Shown here: in pieces, positions 1 to 6,744 of the stretch
How positions within the stretch are numbered: the first letter of the stretch is position 1
Layout of the letters: each line of letters starts with the position of its first letter
Source: Corynebacterium sp.
GTDB lineage: Bacteria > Actinomycetota > Actinomycetes > Mycobacteriales > Mycobacteriaceae
Assembly: GCF_030152825.1 (NCBI RefSeq)
Contig: NZ_JASLIP010000027.1
Span: 1-17,682 of the forward strand
Direction of reading: 5' to 3'
Length of the DNA stretch: 17,682 nucleotides
Position numbers and translations under genes: made by a program
The notes under the pieces: model-generated
The model's input: only the letters and a program-made list of their open reading frames with translations
Databases searched by the model: none
Told to the model about the DNA's origin: nothing

Positions 1-1223
<1,223 letters not shown>

Positions 1224-1224
<1 letters not shown>

Positions 1225-1886
1225 TGACGAACGCACACACCTCCGGCGAGATGCCGGATAACCCAGGTGATCCGGCGGTCACTGACCCAGAGGCGGATGC
1301 GGCCGTCAACAATGCCGGCGAGGCGCCGGGCGAATCCCCCGAAGCGGCCGTGAAGGCCCAGGAGGACGCCCAGCGCGACGCCGCAGAAGCAGCAGCCGAC
1401 GACGCTGCGGCCGACCTGGCCGACGGCGACGACACGGTCGACCCTTCGCTGGATCCGGAGGCCGCCGCCAACCCGGCCGAGGCCGAGCTGGCTGAGCGCA
1501 CCGAGGATCTGAAGAGAGTCACCGCCGAGTACGCCAACTACCGTCGCCGCGCTGAGCGCGACCGGGAGGCGGCGGTGGAGGCGGCCAAGGCCGGCCTGGC
1601 CACGGACCTTCTGCCGATCTTGGACGACCTGGATCTGGCAGCTGAGCACGGCGACCTGACCGGGCCGCTCAAGGCGATGTCCGACAAGCTGAACACTGTT
1701 CTGCGCGGGGCCAAGGTGGAGGTCGTCGGCGCCGAGGGCGACGCCTTCGATCCGGAGCTTCACGAGGCTGTGCAGGACATGTCCTCTGGCGACGAGAAGG
1801 CTGTCGGTACAGTGCTCCGCAAGGGCTACCGCATGGGGGAGCGAGTGCTCCGCCACGCGATGGTTGTCATCGCGGATCCCCAGTAA
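1224..1886 (+). CDS. grpE: Nucleotide exchange factor GrpE
   Basis: Cochaperone that releases ADP from DnaK. The protein has 220 residues. The first ~85 are a low-complexity Ala/Asp/Glu-rich tail of the kind seen in actinobacterial GrpE. The long dimerisation helix follows (about 86-140, including AEYANYRRRAERDRE), then the beta domain with the GrpE signature FDPELHEAV (175-183) and GYRMGERVLRHAMV (201-214). The ATG overlaps the dnaK stop. No separate strong ribosome-binding site is needed, since GAGGATGAGAAG lies at the end of dnaK. A strong terminator starts 6 bases after the stop, so dnaK-grpE is a closed unit here. dnaJ and hspR do not follow directly, unlike the usual actinobacterial order. 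Confidence 0.97.
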
Positions 1887-1892
1887 TAACCG

Positions 1893-1936
1893 CAGCATAA
1901 AACCCGGCACCTATCAGGGTGCCGGGTTTTATGCTG
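1893..1936 (+). terminator. Intrinsic terminator after dnaK-grpE, probably bidirectional
   Basis: A perfect 18-bp inverted repeat (1893-1910 with 1919-1936) encloses an 8-base loop. The stem centre is GC-rich (CCCGGCAC) and its outer part is AT-rich, with AAAA on the left and TTTT on the right, so it could terminate from either side. It lies 6 bases after the grpE stop. This explains why dnaK-grpE ends as its own transcript. Confidence 0.9.
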
Positions 1937-1953
1937 TCTATGGCCCGGATCTA

Positions 1954-1977
1954 CTTCGGCCAGCGCCGAAGCGGCGC
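1954..1977. repeat. Two overlapping, mutually exclusive small hairpins
   Basis: CTTCGGC (1954-1960) pairs perfectly with GCCGAAG (1965-1971) around a CAGC loop. GCGCCG (1963-1968) pairs with CGGCGC (1972-1977) around AAG. The two cannot form together. There is no T-tract, so neither is a classic terminator. They sit in the grpE-ald gap, about 200 bases before ald. The function is unknown and chance formation in GC-rich DNA is possible. Confidence 0.35.
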
Positions 1978-2058
1978 AAAGGCTCTTATGAAACACCTCT
2001 CGAGCGACAATGTGCCGGTGCTGGATTGAGGGCTTAAGGGAGGGAACGGTGAGCTAGG

Positions 2059-2082
2059 AGGGGCGGAATGGCTGCGGGGGGT
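2059..2082 (+). promoter_or_regulatory. RamA-like G-stretch pair upstream of ald
   Basis: AGGGGC (2059-2064) and CGGGGGGT (2075-2082) fit the form known for the LuxR-type regulator RamA of C. glutamicum, which binds tandem (A/C/T)G4-6(T/C) stretches. RamA controls acetate and ethanol catabolic genes including ald. The pair lies about 90 bases before the ald start, a suitable place for an activator. The motif is short and occurs by chance in GC-rich DNA, so this is only a candidate. Confidence 0.35.
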
Positions 2083-2101
2083 TAATCGGTTAAGGAAAAC
2101 A

Positions 2102-2131
2102 GTGACATAGTTTGCTGTCCAAATGTAGTAT
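2102..2131 (+). promoter_or_regulatory. Candidate housekeeping promoter of ald
   Basis: A -35-like GTGACA (2102-2107) and a -10-like TAGTAT (2126-2131) are separated by 18 bases. They match five and four of six bases of the TTGACA/TATAAT consensus. The predicted transcript would start near 2138, giving a leader of about 35 bases that contains the AAAGGG ribosome-binding site (2161-2166). Confidence 0.4.
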
Positions 2132-2139
2132 GCGTCACA
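2124..2139 (+). promoter_or_regulatory. GlxR (CRP-family) operator candidate at ald
   Basis: TGTAGTATGCGTCACA matches the GlxR consensus TGTGANNTANNTCACA at 9 of 12 fixed positions, with a perfect right half. It overlaps the proposed -10 element, so bound GlxR would be expected to block transcription. GlxR, RamA and RamB are known regulators of ald in C. glutamicum, which makes the site plausible. TTTGC at 2112-2116 also recalls the core of RamB sites. Confidence 0.45.
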
Positions 2140-2172
2140 AGCTCACCTAAGCTCAACCAGAAAGGGCAGTAC

Positions 2173-3693
2173 ATGACTATTTATGCGAACCCAGGGACCG
2201 ACGGTGCGATCGTCAACTTCCGTGCGCGCTACGACAACTTCATTGGCGGCGAGTGGACCCCGCCAGCCGATGGTGAGTACATGGACAACGTCACCCCCGT
2301 TACCGGTGAGGTGTTTTGTCAGGTGGCCCGCGGCAAGGCTGCAGATATCGAGCTCGCGCTCGACGCAGCACACAAGGCGGCGCCAGCCTGGGGCAAGACC
2401 TCCCCAGCCGAGCGTGCCCTGATCCTGCACCGCATCGCCGACCGCATCGAGGAGAACCTCGAGGAAATCGCCATCGCGGATACCTGGGATAACGGTAAGG
2501 CAGTCCGCGAAACCCTCGCTGCGGACATTCCCCTGGCCGTCGACCACTTCCGCTACTTCGCCGGCGCCCTACGTGCCCAGGAGGGCAGGCTCTCCCAGAT
2601 CGACCACGACACCGTCGCCTACCACTTCAACGAGCCACTGGGCGTCGTGGGTCAGATCATCCCCTGGAACTTCCCGATCCTCATGGCTGCCTGGAAGATC
2701 GCACCAGCGTTGGCTGCCGGTAACGCCATCGTCCTGAAGCCTGCAGAGCAGACCCCGGCCTCCCTGCTGTACTTGGTCGAAAAGATCGCAGACCTGCTGC
2801 CTGATGGCGTCCTGAATATCGTCAATGGACTCGGTTCGGAGGCAGGTGCCGCTCTGTCCGGTTCCAAGCGCATCTCCAAGATCGCGTTCACTGGTTCCAC
2901 CGAGGTTGGCCGCATCATCAACAAGGTCGCAGCCGAGCGGATTATCCCCGTCACCCTGGAACTGGGCGGCAAATCCCCATCCCTGTTCTTCCCGGATATC
3001 ATGGACAAGAAGGACGAGTTCTTCGACAAGGCCCTCGAGGGCTTCGCGATGTTTGCCCTGAACCAGGGAGAAGTCTGCACCTGCCCGTCCCGCGCGCTGG
3101 TCCACGAATCCATCGCTGACGAGTTCCTGGAGCTCGGCGTGAAGCGCGTGAACGCTATCAAGAAGGGCAACCCGCTGGACACCGAAACCCAGATGGGCGC
3201 CCAGGCCTCCCGCGAGCAGATGGACAAGATCTGCTCCTACCTGGAGATCGGGCCGAAGGAGGGGGCCGAGACCCTCACCGGCGGTAACGTCAACAAGATC
3301 GAGGGGCTGGAGGACGGCTACTACGTAGAGCCGACGATTTTCAAGGGCACCAATGACATGCGGATCTTCCAGGAGGAGATCTTCGGCCCGGTGCTGTCCG
3401 TGGTGACCTTCAAGGATTACGACGAGGCCATCCGCGTCGCTAACGACACCAACTACGGCTTGGGTGCCGGCGTATGGACCCGTAACGGCAACATCGCCTA
3501 CCGTGCCGGCCGTGACATTCAGGCGGGCCGTGTGTGGGTGAACCAGTACCACAACTACCCAGCTCACGCCGCATTCGGCGGCTATAAGGAGTCCGGTATT
3601 GGTCGCGAGAACCACCTGATGATGCTGTCTCACTACCAGCACACCAAGAACCTGCTCGTCTCCTACGCGGAGAATGCCACGGGCCTGTTCTAG
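2173..3693 (+). CDS. ald: NAD(P)-dependent aldehyde dehydrogenase (acetaldehyde dehydrogenase type)
   Basis: Oxidises an aldehyde, probably acetaldehyde to acetate, with NAD(P)+ in the cytoplasm. The 506-residue length is typical of the ExaC/AldB/AcoD group. Seen: cofactor-site PWNF (N166) and LKPAEQ (K189), the GST turn (G241), general base E263 in LELGGKSP, nucleophile C302 in NQGEVCTC, EEIFGPV in the C-terminal half, and the closing AFGGYKESGIGRE region. The ATG at 2173 is supported by AAAGGG 6 bases upstream. In C. glutamicum the orthologue ald lies next to the dnaK-grpE-dnaJ-hspR cluster and serves ethanol use. Here it sits inside the cluster between grpE and dnaJ, with its own promoter region and terminator. 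Substrate is inferred from family only. Confidence 0.93.
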   Translation: MTIYANPGTDGAIVNFRARYDNFIGGEWTPPADGEYMDNVTPVTGEVFCQVARGKAADIELALDAAHKAAPAWGKTSPAERALILHRIADRIEENLEEIAIADTWDNGKAVRETLAADIPLAVDHFRYFAGALRAQEGRLSQIDHDTVAYHFNEPLGVVGQIIPWNFPILMAAWKIAPALAAGNAIVLKPAEQTPASLLYLVEKIADLLPDGVLNIVNGLGSEAGAALSGSKRISKIAFTGSTEVGRIINKVAAERIIPVTLELGGKSPSLFFPDIMDKKDEFFDKALEGFAMFALNQGEVCTCPSRALVHESIADEFLELGVKRVNAIKKGNPLDTETQMGAQASREQMDKICSYLEIGPKEGAETLTGGNVNKIEGLEDGYYVEPTIFKGTNDMRIFQEEIFGPVLSVVTFKDYDEAIRVANDTNYGLGAGVWTRNGNIAYRAGRDIQAGRVWVNQYHNYPAHAAFGGYKESGIGRENHLMMLSHYQHTKNLLVSYAENATGLF

Positions 3694-3725
3694 GTCGGTC
3701 TTCTTAGAGCACCTGGCGCGAATGA

Positions 3726-3754
3726 AAGGGCCCCCACCATTGGGTGGGGCCCTT
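3726..3754 (+). terminator. Intrinsic terminator after ald
   Basis: AAGGGCCCC (3726-3734) pairs with GGGGCCCTT (3746-3754). With one bulged C (3735), ACC (3736-3738) also pairs with GGT (3743-3745), closing a short loop. The stem starts 32 bases after the ald stop. The T-tract is weak (TTCGTGTT). It also separates ald from the convergent gene at 3844. Confidence 0.75.
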
Positions 3755-3843
3755 CGTGTTCCGGTTTTGCCTGGGGGCGGAGGCGGGGCTGTGCGCGGGG
3801 CGTTTAGTTTTCTGGGCACCACCGGCCGGCCTGGGGCCCGGCG

Positions 3844-4821
3844 CTAGAGGCCGGGGCCGCCTGGGCCTGGGTCACTCGGGCCACCTGGTCCACCGAGACC
3901 GAATCCACCGTCGCCGTCCAGGCCGTCGCTGATGCGGCCCATCAGGTACGGGGTGGGCTTGACCTGAATCTCCACCTGGCGATCCTTGTCACCCCACACC
4001 ACGTCCGTGAATGTGGTGACCTCACCCATGTGCAGCAGGTGCAGTCGCGGGCTGATCTGGCCCGGCTTCGAGCTGTACTGCTCCGCCGCCATCGTGGCCA
4101 TCAGACCAATCGAGCCCATCAGGTCATTGCCATTCGTGACCTCGCGCGCCAGGGTCAGGTGGCGGTGCGGGCTGGCGAAAATGATGCCCGAGCTCAGGTC
4201 GACATCGGGGCGATGGCGGGCGAAAAGCTCTTCCAGGAACAGCGGGGCAGAGCCGGCGTAGTAGGAGCTGGACTCGATGGACCACACCATCTCCGGGTCT
4301 TGATCGCCGTCGTGGGGCAGCACGCCCGAATCCGAGCGCACCTCCCGGAAGCGCAGGTCGGACTCGATGAGGTCCTGCCACAGGTTGCGGTAGCCCATCC
4401 GGTAGAGGTGCTCCACCAGACCGCGGTCCTCGAGGTCGCGCTCCGTGAGTGCTCGGATCCCGCCGGGGCGGTCCAGGCAGAGGCGCACGATGAGGTCATC
4501 GGCGTAGGGGCGGACGGGGGAGTCCTTATCGAATTGGAACGCGCCCTTCGGCGCCACTCCTAGCTCCTTTTTCACCGGCGCCAGGCGTGCGCGCATCGCG
4601 GCGTAAAAATCGGCATCGCGCATCTGGGAGACCGGAAGCTCGGAGGGGGCTTGCGGGGCGTTATCCTGCGAGGCCGCGGGGGAGTCTCCCGTCTCGCCGT
4701 TGGGGATCGTGGCGTCCGGAAAAGATGCAGCGTCGGGTTGCTGAACCGGGGGGCTATCCGTACCGCTGGCGGCGGGCTGGCCGAAGAGCCGTTCAAACCA
4801 ATTGGGCTTCCGAGAGGTCAT
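3844..4821 (-). CDS. Unrecognised conserved-type protein inside the chaperone cluster
   Basis: A 325-residue protein that I do not recognise. Residues 1-15 carry an aromatic patch (NWFERLFG). Residues 16-65 are a Pro/Ser/Asp/Gln-rich disordered stretch. The folded part runs from about 66 to 297 (DADFYAAMRARLAPVKKELG, ALTERDLEDRGLVEHLYRMG, FASPHRHLTL). A Gly/Pro-rich tail closes it (299-325). No signal peptide or membrane segment is visible. The start at 4821 was chosen over the upstream in-frame ATG at 4977 because residues before it look non-coding and cross the dnaJ promoter. GGAGG lies only 2 bases before this ATG, unusually close, whereas a TAGGCT -10-like hexamer (4829-4834) ends 7 bases before it, so a leaderless transcript is possible. 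It is divergent from dnaJ, convergent with ald, and has coding-like composition. Confidence 0.82.
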   Translation of the reverse strand: MTSRKPNWFERLFGQPAASGTDSPPVQQPDAASFPDATIPNGETGDSPAASQDNAPQAPSELPVSQMRDADFYAAMRARLAPVKKELGVAPKGAFQFDKDSPVRPYADDLIVRLCLDRPGGIRALTERDLEDRGLVEHLYRMGYRNLWQDLIESDLRFREVRSDSGVLPHDGDQDPEMVWSIESSSYYAGSAPLFLEELFARHRPDVDLSSGIIFASPHRHLTLAREVTNGNDLMGSIGLMATMAAEQYSSKPGQISPRLHLLHMGEVTTFTDVVWGDKDRQVEIQVKPTPYLMGRISDGLDGDGGFGLGGPGGPSDPGPGGPGL

Positions 4822-4828
4822 ATCCTCC

Positions 4829-4834
4829 AGCCTA
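4829..4834 (-). promoter_or_regulatory. -10-like element placing a transcript start at the ATG of the 4821 gene
   Basis: On the minus strand TAGGCT fits the actinobacterial -10 pattern TANNNT. It is followed by 7 bases and then the ATG at 4821. No clear -35 was found. This would give a leaderless or near-leaderless mRNA. The evidence is positional only. Confidence 0.3.
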
Positions 4835-4862
4835 ACTGTTCGGGCAGAAAACCCCAGAAGAA

Positions 4863-4887
4863 GGAATACTTTGCCCGCAGAATCGTT
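4863..4887 (+). promoter_or_regulatory. sigH-type stress promoter for dnaJ-hspR
   Basis: GGAATA (4863-4868) is followed 15 bases later by CGTT (4884-4887, within CGTTGAG). This matches the -35 GGAAT and -10 GTT pattern of SigH-dependent promoters in corynebacteria and mycobacteria, with 17 bases between GGAAT and GTT. The same words, GGAATA and GTTGAG, occur in the clpB promoter of this window. The expected transcript start near 4894 leaves a leader of about 130 bases before dnaJ. Confidence 0.6.
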
Positions 4888-4908
4888 GAGGCAGAATGGA
4901 AGCGCAAA

Positions 4909-4936
4909 GTTCAGCGCGGTAGACTCAAGGTTGAGT
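4909..4936 (+). promoter_or_regulatory. HAIR-like half-sites (HspR) in the dnaJ leader
   Basis: HspR binds HAIR, CTTGAGT-N7-ACTCAAG. Here GTTCAGC-N7-ACTCAAG (4909-4929) has a perfect right half and a 4/7 left half. A second left half, GTTGAGT (4930-4936), abuts it, so ACTCAA-GG-TTGAGT forms a perfect 12-base palindrome with a 2-base centre (4923-4936). GTTGAGT is exactly the left half used in both clpB operators, but its expected partner 7 bases on is absent. The element lies 22 bases downstream of the sigH-like -10, a position for roadblock or occlusion by HspR. Confidence 0.5.
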
Positions 4937-5025
4937 TCCTGGGCGTCCCCTGAGCAGCGCCGAACGGCACCGCGCACAACCGCAAAAATTTAGAAAACAG
5001 CAGCTTAGAACGAAGGTAGAAGACA

Positions 5026-6231
5026 ATGAACCGTGAATGGATAGACAAGGATTATTACAAAGACCTCGGCGTGAGTGAAAGCGCCAGCGCTGAGGAGATT
5101 AAGAAGGCCTACCGCAAGATCGCGCGGGACAACCACCCGGATAAACACCCCGGGGATACTGTGGCCGAAAACCGCTTTAAGGCAGCCTCCGAGGCCTACT
5201 CCGTCGTGGGCGATAAGGAGAAGCGCAAGGAGTACGACGAGCTGAAGTCCATGGTCGCTTCCGGCGGCATGGGTGGCGGCTTTAGTGGTGCCCCAGGGGG
5301 CTTCAGCGGCTTCGGCGGCGGAGGCAGCCGATTCGGCGGCTTTAGCGGTGGCACGGGGATGGGCGAGGAATTCAATATCTCGGACATCTTCGGCGACGTC
5401 TTCGGTGGTGCAAGCAGTGGAGGCGGCGGGTTTAGCGGCTTCGGTGGCGGTGGCGAGCGGCGCCAGCGCAAACGCAGCCGGGGTGCGGACGTAGAAACCG
5501 AGATCACCCTCGAATTTCGGGAAGCCACCAAGGGCGTGACCGTACCCATCCGGCTCACCAGCGCAGCCCCCTGCACCAACTGCCACGGCTCCGGCGCGAA
5601 GCCCGGCACCAGCCCGCGCACCTGCGGGACCTGTAGCGGCAACGGGCTCGTCTCCGAGGACCGGGGCGCCTTCGGTTTCTCCCGCCCTTGCCCGGACTGC
5701 TCCGGCACCGGCACCCGCATCGAGGACCCGTGTCCGGACTGCTCCGGAACAGGCCAGCAGCACCGCCCCCGCACCATCACCGTCCGCGTCCCAGCCGGCG
5801 TGGTTGACGGGCAGAAGGTCCGCCTGGCAGGGCAGGGCGCCGCGGGTGAACGCGGCAAGCCTTCCGGCGACCTCTTCGTCACCGTCCACGTCAAACCTGA
5901 CAAGGTCTTTACCCGCAGCGGCGACGACCTGCAGCTCACCGTCCCGGTCAGTTACACCGAACTCGTCCTCGGTGGCGCGGTTACCGTCCCGACCCTGGAC
6001 TCGAAGGTGCGCGTGCGCATCCCCCAGGGCACCGCGGACGGCACGACCCTCCGGGTGCGGGGACGCGGCGTCCACAAACGCAACGGCAACAGCGGCGACC
6101 TCCTGGTCACCGTGAAAGTTGAGATTCCGAGCAACCTCGACGAAGGCGCGATGAGCGCTCTTCGCAGCTACGCCGAGGAGGAGAAGCGCTCTGGTTTTGA
6201 CCCTCGCGCCAACTGGGCCGGTCGGGACTAA
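5026..6231 (+). CDS. dnaJ: Chaperone protein DnaJ (Hsp40, type I)
   Basis: Cochaperone that delivers substrates to DnaK and stimulates its ATPase. The protein has 401 residues. The J domain spans about 9-73 with the HPD tripeptide at 37-39. A Gly/Phe-rich region spans about 80-144 in several repeats of GGFSGFGGG type. Four zinc-binding CxxCxGxG motifs start at C183, C200, C222 and C236. The last two are identical (CPDCSGTG). The C-terminal substrate and dimer domain follows. The start REWIDKDYYKDLGV is typical of the DnaJ partner encoded with dnaK in actinobacteria. AAGG at 5013-5016 lies 9 bases before the ATG. hspR follows after 26 bases, so they form an operon. It is unusual in being detached from dnaK-grpE by 3.1 kb and in having its own stress promoter. 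Confidence 0.97.
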   Translation: MNREWIDKDYYKDLGVSESASAEEIKKAYRKIARDNHPDKHPGDTVAENRFKAASEAYSVVGDKEKRKEYDELKSMVASGGMGGGFSGAPGGFSGFGGGGSRFGGFSGGTGMGEEFNISDIFGDVFGGASSGGGGFSGFGGGGERRQRKRSRGADVETEITLEFREATKGVTVPIRLTSAAPCTNCHGSGAKPGTSPRTCGTCSGNGLVSEDRGAFGFSRPCPDCSGTGTRIEDPCPDCSGTGQQHRPRTITVRVPAGVVDGQKVRLAGQGAAGERGKPSGDLFVTVHVKPDKVFTRSGDDLQLTVPVSYTELVLGGAVTVPTLDSKVRVRIPQGTADGTTLRVRGRGVHKRNGNSGDLLVTVKVEIPSNLDEGAMSALRSYAEEEKRSGFDPRANWAGRD

Positions 6232-6257
6232 GCGCGAAGAAGTGGAGGTGAAAGCCA

Positions 6258-6713
6258 ATGTCCGAGGCAAAGAAGAAGCAATGGCCGACCGAACCTGCCG
6301 GGGCGGAGCCCTGTGCGGCCGGAGCCCACGGCAGGGAGGAACAGGAGGTCTTCGTGATCTCCGTGGCCGCCGAGATCACCGGCATGCACGCCCAAACCCT
6401 GCGCACCTACGACCGCATGGGGTTGGTCACCCCACAGCGCACCCGCGGCGGCGGGCGGCGCTACTCCCGGGAAGACATCGCCCAGCTGCTAGAGATCCAG
6501 CGGCTCTCCCACGAGGAGGGCGTGAACCTGGCGGGAATCCAGCGCATCATCGAGCTGGAGGAGCGGTTGCAGGAAGCACAGCAGGAAAATGCGGTGCTGC
6601 GCCAGCAGCTAGCCAAAGCCCGTGGCGAATCGCGGGGCCGCAGCCGCGGCGAGATCGTGCACGTGCCGCGCTCCACCGCGGTGGTGCTGTGGGAGCAGCG
6701 ACGCAAGCGCTAG
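6258..6713 (+). CDS. hspR: Heat-shock repressor HspR (MerR family)
   Basis: Transcriptional repressor that, with DnaK as corepressor in Streptomyces and mycobacteria, binds HAIR operators of dnaK and clpB. The protein has 151 residues. The MerR-type winged helix spans about 31-99 (VFVISVAAEITGMHAQTLRTYDR, then GGGRRYSREDIAQL and EEGVNLAGIQRIIELEERL). A coiled coil follows (98-121), and then the conserved VPRSTAVVLW tail with a basic end (EQRRKR). Its N-terminal leader of about 30 residues is longer than in the M. tuberculosis protein. The start is nevertheless supported by a strong GGAGGTG (6244-6250) 7 bases upstream. Its operators are visible in this window before clpB and, in weaker form, before dnaJ. 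The convergent ABC gene ends 31 bases downstream with no clear terminator between. Confidence 0.96.
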   Translation: MSEAKKKQWPTEPAGAEPCAAGAHGREEQEVFVISVAAEITGMHAQTLRTYDRMGLVTPQRTRGGGRRYSREDIAQLLEIQRLSHEEGVNLAGIQRIIELEERLQEAQQENAVLRQQLAKARGESRGRSRGEIVHVPRSTAVVLWEQRRKR

Positions 6714-6744
6714 GCAGCCGCTGGCCCACATTTTCGCGCCGAGT

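Noticed and set aside
2569..3822. A 417-codon minus-strand frame opposite ald
   Set aside because: A GC-skew shadow of the ald frame; its N-terminus runs through the ald terminator and no family features are visible.
4930..4950. A second complete HAIR site at dnaJ starting with GTTGAGT
   Set aside because: The expected right half at 4944-4950 is CGTCCCC, only 2 of 7 matches; only the half-site is supported.
4822..4977. Upstream ATG at 4977 giving a 52-residue longer form of the unknown minus-strand gene
   Set aside because: The extension crosses the sigH-like promoter and HAIR-like sites of dnaJ and does not look coding; 4821 is the better start.
5005..6270. A 421-codon open frame on the minus strand opposite dnaJ
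   Set aside because: It mirrors the codon structure of dnaJ, has Ala/Gly/Val-rich low-complexity content and no motif. dnaJ is certain on the other strand.
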